Below, piece after piece: positions 20,023-29,652 of a DNA stretch of 64,000 nt. Location: positions 62,001 through 126,000 of the forward strand of contig JASBNA010000055.1 of NCBI GenBank assembly GCA_038087015.1, given 5' to 3'. The number at the start of each line of letters is the position of its first letter. The stretch's first letter is position 1. The position numbers and the translations under genes were made by a program. Under the pieces are notes generated by a model. It was not told where the DNA came from and did not search any database. It saw only the letters and a program-made list of their open reading frames with translations. The stretch comes from Cerrena zonata. Taxonomy: Eukaryota > Basidiomycota > Agaricomycetes > Polyporales > Cerrenaceae.

Positions 20023-21932
20023 TTAAATTTTGAAACCATTTTCTAATTTGTCAATGAATTCAGCTAAGTTATAAACTTTATCATAATTACCCATTAGCTT
20101 ACCACCGACTTTCTTGGACAAGCCATCGAATAAGGAATTCGAGTCGTCACTTTCATCTGAAGGATAGTGGATATTGAAATCACTTTCGCTTCTATTTAAA
20201 ACGAGAGTACGGTTTGGGATTAATTGAATAAATGATTGGAATAAATTTTTATCATTTTGATTTTGAAAGAAGTTTTTCAAAAGAGAACTCAAGTCAATGA
20301 AAGATAGGTTATTCAACAGCTTATCTTGGGGTAAGACCGCTTTGAACTGAGAGATTTGAGAATCTTCAAATTTTATCTTTATAGGAGAGCAATCATGACA
20401 AGGATTATTCAAGGAATCTAGATGTTTTTGTAATTCTTTTGGACTTTTAGTTAACTCCAAAGTTCTATTGAAAAAATCCAATTTATGATTAACCGAAATA
20501 AGATATTCGAATCTATTAATATAATCACAAATGATTAATTTTTTTTCGTTATCATTACGACACTCAGGTAATTTTTGTGCTAATGAAGTGAGATGAGATT
20601 GAAATCTTGCCAATTATCTAATTGGTCAATCAAGCTTTTCAATTTTAAAGTTAGCGAGGTTTCTAAATCTTGCAATCTATCCATTTTGTTTAATAAGGAA
20701 GGTAAGGTTAAAGATTTTGGTGGTTGATAATTTTGAGTGATACCAATTAGATTTAGGTTGACTGATATTGAACTTAATGATTTCGATAATTCTGGGAAAT
20801 CATTATAAATGTATTCTGGTTTCAAGATCGTCTTATATTGATCGAATTCAGTTAAGATTGAGATTAGATGATTAAAGTTATGTTCAATATTATTAAAATT
20901 ATCAGTAGTTGCCGCCACCAACTCTTCATTCGAGTTGAAAGTGTTTAAGAAAATATTGATATTATTTGATAATATTGGCACCAAATCTTGATTATTAATG
21001 AATTCCAAAGAGTTGGTAAGTTTTAGTATATTAGAATTCAATTGATTAATGAGTCTGAGAGATTTAGTTTCATAGATATGTTTTAATTTGATAGTGGCCA
21101 CGATGGTTTGGAAAAACTCGTCGAAGTAGATTGGATTTTGATTATTGATTGACTCCAACTCGGTTTCCTCAATAAGACTTTCAGCCTCATCATTTGAATT
21201 CATTTCGAAAAACTTGAACCATTCTAAAACGTAGAATATGATACATTTTTCGTCGGGGACCAAGAAATTGAAATCGTCAACGTCTGCCAACGCCGCAATG
21301 CCCAAGTTGTCCGTGGCCACGTTCAAGACGTTTGATAAATTTTGATAAGTTTTCCCGGGCAAGACAAAATCATTATAGTTAATCAAGTCCGGCAAATAAA
21401 ACGATAAGACAGCAGCGAAAGTCAAGTCAGGACGGTTAATTTCCAACGACCAATCTTTATTAAAGTTGGACAATTGGGGTAAAGCCCTTTTATGTATAAT
21501 ATTATTACACCAATTGATCAAGATTGATTTGATTTCAATTAAGGAGTTATTTTGAGATTTTTCAATGAGTGAATTTGAAGTTGAGTAAATGAAAATCGAC
21601 CAAATTAGCCCTAAGATCAATTTCAAGTTCCCATCGATGATATTATCTGCGTCAATATTACAAATATTGATTTTGCAAACGAGTTTAACGAACTGTAAGA
21701 AATCGTTCAAGTTTTCGATTTTTTGTAATTTGAAAGTTGGTTTGGAATACATTGGAGTTAAATTATAAGGAACAGCATCGGTTTCGGCATTCACGTGGTT
21801 AATAAGTTTAATAAGAACCAATCCATCGGCCAAATCTTCAGTCAAGTCCTTAATAGATAGACCAAGAGTCGAATTTATCCATCTTGTCATGGTTTTGTGT
21901 TGGGCATGAACCCAATCTGGTTGAGATACCAT
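20023..21932 (-). CDS. Alpha-actinin-like actin crosslinker, one frame change
   Basis: Two tandem calponin-homology domains at the N-terminus (about 8-118 and 128-235; VHAQHKTMTRWINSTL, DLADGLVLIKLINHV, then LINWCNNII and DLTFAAVLSFYLPDLINY) followed by helical spectrin-like rod sequence (about 270-450) and a C-terminal EF-hand-like region with no complete calcium loop. About 636 residues in all, close to S. pombe Ain1. The first frame stops at 20580 (tail NWQDFNLISLH), and similarity resumes at once in the next frame (FQSHLTSLAQKLPE), consistent with a missing base in an AAA run near 20602. Expected role: bundling of actin filaments at the cytokinetic ring. S. cerevisiae has no alpha-actinin, so this is an ancestral gene retained here. 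Confidence 0.82.
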
Positions 21933-22260
21933 TCTCTATAACAGTAAGACCTAATAATTCAACGGACTCTCAACGTAGTTATCGGCAACAGAATCAATTA
22001 TATATATAAATAAACCTGGGAACTTCGTAGTCAATTTTGTCACTCTGGATCGGTCTAATATTTTAGACAACGCGCAATATCAATCTCTGGAGTAATGGTA
22101 CAATAGGAGAAAAGGCTTCAATTTGACATACGCACGAGACGAAGCAACTAGCACAGCAGCACAGATAAGCAAAGACGACGGTATATATAGCAATGGCTGT
22201 GTGGGAGAAGTAAGAAGTTGGTCTGAAACATATATAAGACTGAAAAAAAAAAAAAATCAC

Positions 22261-22293
<33 letters not shown>
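22261..22293. repeat. Poly-A tract of 33 bases
   Basis: Thirty-three consecutive A, preceded by a 13-A run a few bases upstream. It lies about 330-360 bp 5' of the alpha-actinin start codon on the opposite strand, where it would read as a poly-T element and could exclude nucleosomes. Confidence 0.9.
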
Positions 22294-22295
<2 letters not shown>

Positions 22296-22400
22296 AAAAC
22301 AGATGGCGTGTTTTTGTGTAAAGAGTAAACAGACGAGTCGCCGCGGACACCCGTACCCCCAGCGGTACGGCTATACCCATTTACTTGACTAGTCTTTCAA

Positions 22401-22526
22401 TACAAGAGTATACAGAAGTAAGCGTATACAAAAGTAGGCGTATACAAGAGTATACAGAAGTAAGCGTATACAAAAGTAAGCGTATACAAGAGTATACAGA
22501 AGTAGGCGTATACAAAAGTAAGCGTA
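22401..22526. repeat. Minisatellite, 3 x 42 bp
   Basis: Three head-to-tail units of exactly 42 bp (22401-22442, 22443-22484, 22485-22526) differing only at A/G positions in AAGTAAGC/AAGTAGGC. Each unit contains three GTATAC-containing subunits of 10-16 bp, so the array is a repeat of repeats. It starts about 30 bp past the CKA2-like stop codon (which is on the minus strand at 22558) and may lie within its 3' UTR or terminator. Confidence 0.93.
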
Positions 22527-22557
22527 TACAAGTGGTATTAGTATATTAGAGCTCTAT

Positions 22558-23547
22558 TTAAATTTTGAAGAAAGGGTGATCCATGGCCTCTTTTGCGGTT
22601 GGTCTTAATTGGTGATCGTAGGTTAATAATTTATCAATCAAGTCAATGACTTCATTACTGATTAAATGTTGGTTTTCGTTGGTTATGAAGGAGGACCACG
22701 GTTTAGGATCATAATCCCCCAAGATGGAGTCGTATTCGTCACTCAAGTTGATCCCGTATTTATTGATATAGTCAAATAATTTTTTGGTACCCAAGATTTT
22801 TGCAATTTGGACCAATTGGTCATTATTGGAATCGCCTCTGAAGAACGGTTCTTTTTTGAAAATGATTGCCGCTAACATACAGCCAACCGACCATAAATCC
22901 AAAGAATAATCATATTGCTGTAAGTTAATTAATAATTCCGGACCTTTATGGTATCTTGAAGCAACTCTTACATTATAGTCGACCCCGGCATGGTAGAACT
23001 CAGCCAACCCCCAATCGATTAATCTCAATTTTTTATTATGAGGGTCAATCATAATATTTTGTGGTTTAACATCCCGATGGATTATCCCCATGGAATGAGA
23101 ATAATCTAATGCAATTAATAATTCATTAAAATAATACTGAATATCTTTAATACTGAATTTAGGATACAACACCCTAAAATCAAGATTATTGATTCGTTCA
23201 AATATTAATGCTGGAATCTTACTCTGTTCATCTTTAACAATATCCAATAACCCAATAACGTTTGGTCCTCCAGTCAAGTTTTTCAATATCTTCACTTCTC
23301 GGAAAATCTTCTTCATCTTAACCGGCTTCAACACCTTAATCACACATGGCTCTTCATTTATAATGTTAATCCCTTGAAACACTTCACTATACTTCCCTCT
23401 ACCAATCTTACTAATGATTTCATAATTCTTAATCTCCCCCCATTCAATCTGGTGGTTCTCATAGTCCCAATATTCACTGCTTTTGATCTTATTCACATCT
23501 GAATATACCCTGGATACACTATATACCCTAGAACTAACCGACATCAT
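22558..23547 (-). CDS. CKA2: Casein kinase II catalytic (alpha) subunit
   Basis: Constitutive Ser/Thr kinase acting on acidic substrates. About 329 residues. The frame opens upstream at a TTG; the first ATGs are at 23545-23547 and 23542-23544 ([19 protein letters not shown]), and RVYSVSRVY is the usual CK2 N-terminal anchor. Visible motifs: [12 protein letters not shown] (glycine loop), [13 protein letters not shown] (VAIK lysine plus basic cluster), [17 protein letters not shown] (DWG in place of DFG, a CK2 hallmark), and [23 protein letters not shown] and IPALIFE are closer to yeast Cka2 than Cka1, so I use CKA2, though the paralogue assignment is not firm. Confidence 0.9.
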   Translation of the reverse strand: MMSVSSRVYSVSRVYSDVNKIKSSEYWDYENHQIEWGEIKNYEIISKIGRGKYSEVFQGINIINEEPCVIKVLKPVKMKKIFREVKILKNLTGGPNVIGLLDIVKDEQSKIPALIFERINNLDFRVLYPKFSIKDIQYYFNELLIALDYSHSMGIIHRDVKPQNIMIDPHNKKLRLIDWGLAEFYHAGVDYNVRVASRYHKGPELLINLQQYDYSLDLWSVGCMLAAIIFKKEPFFRGDSNNDQLVQIAKILGTKKLFDYINKYGINLSDEYDSILGDYDPKPWSSFITNENQHLISNEVIDLIDKLLTYDHQLRPTAKEAMDHPFFKI

Positions 23548-23950
23548 TCTTATCAAGTCTATATTATTACAATGCAACCTAAATTAACCTTTTAAAAGAA
23601 AAAAAAAAAAAAACTTTACTCTATAATCTATATCCAATGACTTCTTGTCTTCAACAACTTCGCTTCTGCAGCCACTTATCCTTGAAGTATATAGATATCT
23701 GAAACAAATACTTGACAGCTCGATTCAAAGAGATGATCGTTTTGTCTGGCTCTGTCTTTTTTTTTTTTTTTTTCTTTTGGCTGTCGCTCTCCGTCGGCTC
23801 AAGCATTAAGCTTTCTGGCCAAAATCTGAGCACCCCTTGACCGTTTTTTTCTGCTTTTGTTCCCTTTTAATTTCTTTTTTCGTGCGATGAGTAAATTTGG
23901 TGTCTGGGTGTTTTGTGCCGGTGGGCGCACGTCCTATCTTTCCCGGTAGC

Positions 23951-24063
23951 GTCTGGTCGAGTATCTAATAGAGTATCTGTCCGGGGGTTTGTCTGGGAGT
24001 ATCTGGCCGGGGGTTTGTCTGGGAGTAGCTGGCCGGGGGGGGTCTGGGAGTAGCTGGCCGGTC
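23951..24063. repeat. Imperfect G-rich minisatellite, about 26-bp unit
   Basis: Units of the form GTCTGGGAGTA(T/G)CTGGCCGGGGG start at 23991, 24017 and 24042, with degenerate copies before (GTCTGGTCGAGTATC, GAGTATCTGTCCGGGGG). Several G-tracts of 3-8 bases in one strand could form a quadruplex. Noncoding, within the CKA2/SLD7 divergent region. Confidence 0.8.
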
Positions 24064-24171
24064 GGTATTCAGTTCAGTAAACCTACTTTCTCGCTGCAGC
24101 ACATGTAACGGTGCTGAAGACGCTGCCGGCGCTCGTCTAACAAGACGTCTAATGTAACAGAAGGCTATCAG

Positions 24172-24226
24172 TTGCAGGTTGGGTTTGCAGGTTGGGTTTT
24201 GCAGGTTGGATTTGCAGGTTGGATTT
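24172..24226. repeat. Short tandem repeat TTGCAGGTTGG(G/A)TT, four copies
   Basis: Four head-to-tail copies of 13-15 bp, immediately upstream of the SLD7 start. The core TTGCAGGTT also appears reverse-complemented near 48590. Purpose unknown; could be a protein-binding array. Confidence 0.8.
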
Positions 24227-24286
24227 TGAAAAAAAAGGTACGGATTTGTAGATTAAACTTAATACTTTGGCTTGATAGTGGTCAGG

Positions 24287-25045
24287 ATGGATATAACAAC
24301 GGTGGTGCTAGGTGCTCCAGATGAAAAGATCCAGGACGTGCAGTTGTGGTCGAAGGGACCGGCTCCCAAGGACTTGCGGGACGTGTCGTGGATAAGCTAC
24401 GTTAATTATCAAATGGTACCGGTGTACCTTATTGGATCAGAAAACATGATGGTATACTCCAATGATGATAAGACCAATGGTTTTTTTGGGAAGTTGTTTG
24501 GTTATTCGAATGACGTTGGCATGCTATTCAAGTCCAGGGACGCAGAGTACTTGGTTTTCTACCCTGATGCGAGAATGATGAAAATAAGGTGTTTTATAAT
24601 AAATTTTAATCAATTATATTCGATTCTTGATGATAAACAAGATGAAGATACTTCGATTTCAAATAACGATGAAATCTTCGATAAGATCCTTCTTGATAAA
24701 CAGAAGAAGCTACAGTCCAAGTCGCAAGGCTCAACTCCGCCAATTATCCATCCCGACATAAGTGGATTCACTAATAATGACCAAATTCTACAAGCCATAA
24801 ATAAAGTTATACTAAGTGGACTTAGATTAAGAGGGCTTTCCACTAAAAGTTCAACCATAAGTAAAACCGAACGAATCAATATTAAAGAAATCATCAAAAT
24901 GACCCAGGATTCAACGCTATTTGCTCTAAGAAAATATAAATACTCTTTTCACGAAAAAGATTTACTTCACCATCCAATAAAACTAAACGATATTCAATTA
25001 ATTGTCGAAAACTTGTTACAAGTGTACATCGATATCGAGGAATAA
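24287..25045 (+). CDS. SLD7: Sld7-like replication initiation factor
   Basis: 252 residues from the ATG at 24287 (an upstream in-frame TTG is not used). Sld7 binds Sld3 and Cdc45 and helps activate the MCM helicase at origins; yeast Sld7 is 257 residues. The N-terminal half is beta-rich without strong motifs. The C-terminal part carries the Sld7/MTBP-type domain (about 165-250): QAINKVILSGLRLRGLS, then IIKMTQDSTLFALRKYKYS and DIQLIVENLLQVYIDI. Length, domain order and this C-terminal block all fit Sld7, but similarity in this family is low. Convergent with MRPL10, 31 bp apart. Confidence 0.65.
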   Translation: MDITTVVLGAPDEKIQDVQLWSKGPAPKDLRDVSWISYVNYQMVPVYLIGSENMMVYSNDDKTNGFFGKLFGYSNDVGMLFKSRDAEYLVFYPDARMMKIRCFIINFNQLYSILDDKQDEDTSISNNDEIFDKILLDKQKKLQSKSQGSTPPIIHPDISGFTNNDQILQAINKVILSGLRLRGLSTKSSTISKTERINIKEIIKMTQDSTLFALRKYKYSFHEKDLLHHPIKLNDIQLIVENLLQVYIDIEE

Positions 25046-25076
25046 TATATTTATTTACAAGTTCTTATATACATTA

Positions 25077-25904
25077 TTAAAGATCAGACATGTTAATTAC
25101 CTTGGTTTGATGATAATCATTAAATTTCTTGGTTGATGCTTGTTCTAATTGTAAATCTAATGATGATTTTGGCACTTCTCTCTTGACTTGGTAGTTTTCT
25201 AATCTATCCAATAAAATCGATCTATCTTCTAATAAGTAACCCTTTTTCAATGGGTTCGAATAATATTTGATATCTCTTTTATGGGTTGGACGGGCTTGTA
25301 ATGGTAAATATCCCTTCTTTAAATAAAATCTATTAGGATTTATATGTGCTGTCAATCCTAACTTACTATGATAAACAGAAGTATACTTGAATCCATTCTT
25401 ATTTATGGTTCTAATAGCTGGTATACTGGCTTTACTGGCTTCAATATTTAATGGGACTTTAAAATTTTCTTTACCATTACTTAAAATTTTAACCCCATCC
25501 TTTATAGTACCACTAACTATTCCATACCTCTTCATCTTTCCAATACTTAAAGTATCTCCTTCTTTCAATGGAATCCTTCCATTATTCCAAAAATCTTGTA
25601 TTTTCTCCAATTTGATCTCATTATAAACTCGGGCATGTGGTCTTTTGAATCCAATGATTGGTAACTTCTTCCACATTGGTGTTTGACCCCCTTCGAATAA
25701 CCTGGGGACCGATCCTCGGGCTTTTTGACCCTTTTGACCTCTTCCTGATTTCCCCCCTTTACTGGCTGGACCTCTACCAAGTCTCTTATAACTTTTGACT
25801 GCCCCTTCCATTGGTTTCAAGTGCCCCAAGGAAAGCTGACGTATCGAGTTGAAAATGTTCATTGGCCCCATTCTCATGCGCCCTAGTTGAGGTATATTCA
25901 ACAT
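25077..25904 (-). CDS. MRPL10: Mitochondrial ribosomal protein uL15m (Mrpl10)
   Basis: Large-subunit mitochondrial ribosomal protein, 275 residues. After a short basic presequence (residues 1-28) the uL15 signature begins: YKRLGRGPASKGGKSGRGQKGQKARG (about 39-64), then RLFEGGQTPMWKKLPIIGFKRPH. The remainder (VYNEIKLEKIQDFWNNGRI) and the C-terminal extension are typical of fungal mitochondrial uL15. The promoter carries a 14-bp word shared with RPS17. Start chosen as the first ATG, at 25902-25904. Confidence 0.93.
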   Translation of the reverse strand: MLNIPQLGRMRMGPMNIFNSIRQLSLGHLKPMEGAVKSYKRLGRGPASKGGKSGRGQKGQKARGSVPRLFEGGQTPMWKKLPIIGFKRPHARVYNEIKLEKIQDFWNNGRIPLKEGDTLSIGKMKRYGIVSGTIKDGVKILSNGKENFKVPLNIEASKASIPAIRTINKNGFKYTSVYHSKLGLTAHINPNRFYLKKGYLPLQARPTHKRDIKYYSNPLKKGYLLEDRSILLDRLENYQVKREVPKSSLDLQLEQASTKKFNDYHQTKVINMSDL

Positions 25905-26026
25905 TCCTATTGACTTATTTATTGGATTTCAAATAGCTAACAACCTCTGGAGATTTCGATATTTTGAAAAAAAAAATTATTCAGTGAGCAAAAATTTTAT
26001 TGAGTCGTGCGAGTGCAAATCGGTTT

Positions 26027-26040
26027 ACCTCCGTACAATT
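26027..26040 (-). promoter_or_regulatory. Rap1-like word AATTGTACGGAGGT upstream of MRPL10
   Basis: Minus-strand 14-mer about 120-135 bp upstream of the MRPL10 start. The identical 14-mer occurs upstream of RPS17 at 52309-52322. The GTACGG core resembles Rap1 sites (GTGTACGG) of CUG-clade telomeres and ribosomal promoters. Confidence 0.5.
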
Positions 26041-27079
26041 TTGGCGTTTGCTGACTTGTTGCAAATTAAACATAACCTTTGAATACCATGCTTTTCGAAC
26101 TTTCTTTTTATTCCAGTTGGCCAGGAAGACTGCAGGAGGTACATTGGTTGGTGAATGAGCCTATACATTCAGAGTTGTATCGAAGAGTTGCGAAATCCTA
26201 GTGTAAAATGGTGCTTGAAAATTTTCTGCCTATTAAAACAGTGGGTATCATTAAAAATCAAAAATGAAAAAATTAAAAAGAAAGTCTACAGCACGATGGT
26301 TTCCATTATGGTCTCCCACTAACGTACTCAGCATCGCTCTCAGCAGCTTAATAATTATTGATCGGACGGGTAATCATGCTTTATGCTGGATATGGCCGTA
26401 GACATTAATTTGGAATTTGGGGTCCTTATCCAGACGTTAATTCAAAGCTAACAAAAAATTACAAATTTTAAAAAGTTTGCTAAAATCAAACTTGAAAGAA
26501 CAAAAAGAAGACTAACGTAACAATATAAGTCATTTAGCTTAGGGATTGAGTTTGATTTTACATAAAAAGCAGTGGTAATTGCATTAAAACTCAAAGAATT
26601 AAGGCAAAGAGAAGCTGTCAGACCGTGAAGGTCTGGCGGTGATTTCTGGGCCTGATTTACATCAAGGCAGATCACAGACATCATCAAGCTGAGGTTTAAG
26701 CAAAAGGCGTTACAAACATCTTTTGTGAAACAACATCGGAAGAGAGCATCTCTTACGAAAATAAGTATATAAATAAGTAGGCATTTTCTCATCTGATGGA
26801 AATGCCTTGAAGACTTTTTTTGGGGTGTGGACCTAAGTGGCTAATCCTACTGGTTAATGGATTGAAGAATGGGTCGATGCCCTACAGAGAGTTTTCATTC
26901 GGTAATGACAATAATAATATATATATATTTTACTTATGGCTTTTACTATATTAGTATTAATTGTAATAAAGTTATTCTCCCTTTAATAACAGCTAAAAGA
27001 TTAATCTAATTAGTAAATTAATCCACCACTAATCGTTATTAGTATGTATCTGACTAATAGCAAACTGCGTGTGTTATGG

Positions 27080-27126
27080 TCGTCCAGTCTGGTACAGGTA
27101 TCTACTGCGTAGATACTTGAGGACGA
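27080..27126. repeat. Nested inverted repeat (stem-loop potential)
   Basis: An inner perfect 8-bp arm pair GTATCTAC (27098-27105) and GTAGATAC (27109-27116) with a 3-base loop sits inside an outer 6-bp pair TCGTCC (27080-27085) and GGACGA (27121-27126). It lies in AT-rich intergenic DNA about 430 bp 5' of tRNA-Thr. Confidence 0.75.
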
Positions 27127-27558
27127 TAGAGGTCTGATCTACCCACATAACTCGATTTCCAATAATAACCCGATAATACGATCTGCATTTCTTTGCTGAA
27201 AAAACTACATTATATTTTCTTTAAGACTCTAAATCATTCAAATACGTAAACACTTAAAGGATATTCTTTTGGTATTCAGAGACCTCAAATTACTTTATTT
27301 ATGTAAAAGTCTTTCTCTGAATTTGTTGATATTATGGAAAAAATTACCTATACATGCATAATTCAAAAAAATACTTTTTTCTGGAAAAAATGAAAAAATT
27401 TATTCTTTTCCAAGCAAATATATACATATAAATTACACTTCAGCAGATAAAAGCTTTCAAACCATTCCATAATTAAATTTTAAAATTTAAGGCATTTTAA
27501 AATTTCGTTCAATTATTTCATGACAGAGAGATCCGTATTTTTTTCCTTCAGAAATTCC

Positions 27559-27631
27559 GCCTTTATGGCCAAGTTGGTAAGGCACCTCACTAGTAATGAG
27601 GAGATCGTCAGTTCGAATCTGGCTGAAGGCA
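27559..27631 (+). tRNA. tRNA-Thr(AGU)
   Basis: 73-nt cloverleaf without intron. The acceptor GCCTTTA pairs with the 3' TGAAGGC, discriminator A at 27631. D arm has GGCCAAGTTGGTAAGGC, anticodon arm CTCAC-TAGTAAT-GAG region gives anticodon AGT (wobble inosine), and the T arm contains GTTCGAATC, the internal B box. A T5 run follows at about 27635. TFC1, which codes for a subunit of the factor that binds this B box, starts 117 nt downstream on the same strand. Confidence 0.95.
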
Positions 27632-27748
27632 TATATTTTTATATTTGATAAATAAACATTTTTTTTTTCCTACTTATTTTTGTTTCTTTGAAGTTTTTCA
27701 ATATTTTCTTCTTTTTCAATATAATAAGGGTTCAATTCTAGATATACA

Positions 27749-29494
27749 ATGTCTAGTAAAGGTACTGCCAAGAAGCATTCTATGGACATTCCGCATGTGG
27801 CGGCAGTAGAGTTACCTCTTGTTGTTAAAAATGAAGAGAGGGCTATTTCGATGATTGGTGGGAAATCTAAAATATCTAATGCTATCAATAATAGCTATAT
27901 ACAAAACCATCCAGCTAGTGGATCTTCTATTGTACCCGATGAGAATATATTGGAATTGAGATTGAGGAATGATCCATTCCACCATCCATTACAATCATTA
28001 GTGACCAACCGTGAAAGGGTTTTGCTTAAAGTTTCAATTCCTAAGAAAAGTTTACCCAAAGATTACTATGAAGATCCTTCAAAATATACAATCCAAGAAT
28101 TGATTGAAGAAAATAAGAATAAAAATGGACCCAACCATAAGGTTTTACCTGTTGCGATTATCAATAAGACTTTTTCTTTCAAAACAATGACTGATTTTCA
28201 AGTACTGACCAAAAATAATACATTAGTTCAAGAATTTAATGATCTAACAGGATCAAAAGCATATGACGATGTTTCCAAATATTTCAACAACCATTCTAAC
28301 ATGACTGATATCTCAGATTATAAAGAGCCATCATCTTATGAAAATAAAGATCATCAATTACCCCCACCCCCAGTGTTCAGTAACGTTAGGTTACCTTTTA
28401 GTTATAAATACCAAAGAAATCCCTACACATTGGTTTTGAAAGATGAAAATGGAGAAACTAAATTAGTACAAAAGAAGAATGATCGTAAAATTCATACCAA
28501 AATAATTGAATTCAATGAATTAGACGTACCTAAAGAGCCAGCACCGGAATTGATTGAAAAATATGAATCCCTTATGAAGTCTGATTTGTCACTGGATGAA
28601 TCTTCCAAAACCTTAATCCAATGTATTCATTGGTTGAAAAAATTATTTGATATTAAACCATTTTGGTTAAGAAAACATTTAAAAGATATTCTACCTCCAC
28701 AGTTTACGAGATACTTAAAACCAGCATTGCCCTTTGTTACATATATATATAAAAGTGGTCCATGGCGATTTTGTCATGTTAAATATGGTGTTGATCCAAA
28801 ATATGATAAAAAAAATTGGAAATATCAAATTGAGTATTTTAGAGTTGCTAGTTTAAGTTTTGATGCCCATAAACAACGTAAATCTGAAAGAATTCTACCA
28901 TTAACCATCAAGGAAAAAGACCCAAGATCGGATTTAAAGGTTTCTGACTATTTATTATTCACTGGTTATAAATTACCTCAAACTATTACTTATCAATTAG
29001 GTGATATGATAGATGAAGATATTCTTGATGTTGTCTCAAACACACCAGAAACAAAGTTTTTCAGAGATGTGATTGATTTCCAAGATGGCTGGATTAATAA
29101 ACAAACTATAGAGACTATAAGACGAATTGTTCGTTATAAATTAGCTCAGTTAGTAAAAGATGAACCAGTTGATCCGGCAAGAATATCTAAAATTGTGAAT
29201 CAAGATTACGTTGAGAATAATGATGATATGGAAGTTGACCTGGAAAACGCATCCAAAGATATTGAACAGGAAGAACAGGACGATCAAGATGAACAGGATG
29301 ATGACCAAGACGAAGGTCAAGACGAAGGTCAAGACGAAGGTCAAGACGACCAAACTACTCAGGATATTCAAGATCAAGACGATTTGAATATTTCCGAGGA
29401 CAGTGTCATGAGCAGAATCGATAAGTTGGATCCAGAAACTGCTTATAAACTAAAAGACTTGGTATCTTTTGTTAAACAAGACTCATTAGCATAA
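27749..29494 (+). CDS. TFC1: TFIIIC subunit tau95 (Tfc1)
   Basis: Subunit of the tauA module of TFIIIC that contacts the A box of Pol III genes; orthologue of human GTF3C5. It has 581 residues. N-terminal triple-barrel dimerisation part (about 10-240: HVAAVELPLVVKNEERAI, LELRLRNDPFHHP, KVSIPKKSL) is followed by the central DNA-binding domain (about 290-480), whose diagnostic block is FDIKPFWLRKHLKDILP with LPFVTYIYKSGPWRFCHVKYGVDP. The C-terminus (about 490-545) is acidic, with a 12-bp DNA repeat coding DEGQ three times, as in yeast Tfc1's acidic tail. It lies just after a tRNA gene, an arrangement that could allow TFIIIC feedback on its own subunit. Confidence 0.93.
   Translation: MSSKGTAKKHSMDIPHVAAVELPLVVKNEERAISMIGGKSKISNAINNSYIQNHPASGSSIVPDENILELRLRNDPFHHPLQSLVTNRERVLLKVSIPKKSLPKDYYEDPSKYTIQELIEENKNKNGPNHKVLPVAIINKTFSFKTMTDFQVLTKNNTLVQEFNDLTGSKAYDDVSKYFNNHSNMTDISDYKEPSSYENKDHQLPPPPVFSNVRLPFSYKYQRNPYTLVLKDENGETKLVQKKNDRKIHTKIIEFNELDVPKEPAPELIEKYESLMKSDLSLDESSKTLIQCIHWLKKLFDIKPFWLRKHLKDILPPQFTRYLKPALPFVTYIYKSGPWRFCHVKYGVDPKYDKKNWKYQIEYFRVASLSFDAHKQRKSERILPLTIKEKDPRSDLKVSDYLLFTGYKLPQTITYQLGDMIDEDILDVVSNTPETKFFRDVIDFQDGWINKQTIETIRRIVRYKLAQLVKDEPVDPARISKIVNQDYVENNDDMEVDLENASKDIEQEEQDDQDEQDDDQDEGQDEGQDEGQDDQTTQDIQDQDDLNISEDSVMSRIDKLDPETAYKLKDLVSFVKQDSLA
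29309..29344. repeat. In-frame 3 x 12-bp repeat in TFC1
   Basis: GACGAAGGTCAA occurs three times in tandem, coding DEGQ repeats in the acidic tail. It is likely to vary in copy number between strains. Confidence 0.9.
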
Positions 29495-29652
29495 CTGTAT
29501 ACTATGTAAATTATTGCAACTTTCTAAATATAAGATGTACGGATCTTCAAGATGAAAGAAAAAAAAAAAAGGTAAATAAAATAAAAAACACGTAGAGAAA
29601 ATCCTATAGTTTAAACAAACTACTTTAATTATTGATTGATATTAAAACAAAC

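Larger units (their letters stand above)
21933..22557. other. Intergenic with poly-A tracts and a 42-bp minisatellite
   Basis: 625 bp between the alpha-actinin start and the CKA2 stop. Two A-runs lie at 22243-22255 and 22261-22293 (33 A in a row). A perfect-period tandem repeat lies at 22401-22526. A 105-codon minus frame across the poly-A (22063-22380) is low complexity and not a gene. Confidence 0.7.
23548..24286. promoter_or_regulatory. Divergent intergenic of CKA2 and SLD7 with G-rich and TTGCAGG repeats
   Basis: 739 bp. It holds several poly-A/T runs (for example about 23756-23774), a G-rich imperfect minisatellite (23951-24063) and a second short repeat (24172-24226) that ends about 60 bp before the SLD7 start. 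No gene is apparent. Confidence 0.6.
25905..27558. other. Gene-poor 1.65-kb intergenic upstream of tRNA-Thr
   Basis: The 3' part is the MRPL10 upstream region, with GTACGGAGG (minus strand) at 26028-26036. A 114-codon minus frame at 26448-26792 has no recognisable domain, and I do not call it. A bipartite inverted repeat lies at 27080-27126. From about 27130 to 27558 it is very AT-rich. I see no transposon or complete LTR. Confidence 0.55.

Noticed and set aside
22063..22380. 105-codon minus frame with a poly-Phe run
   Set aside because: Produced by reading through the 33-base poly-A/T tract; no conserved sequence on either side.
22401..22526. CRISPR-like array
   Set aside because: Units are contiguous with no spacers, and the genome is eukaryotic. 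It is a minisatellite.
26448..26792. 114-codon open frame on the minus strand in the MRPL10/tRNA-Thr gap
   Set aside because: No domain, no signal pattern I can trust, and amino acid make-up typical of AT-rich noncoding DNA. A fast-evolving orphan cannot be excluded.
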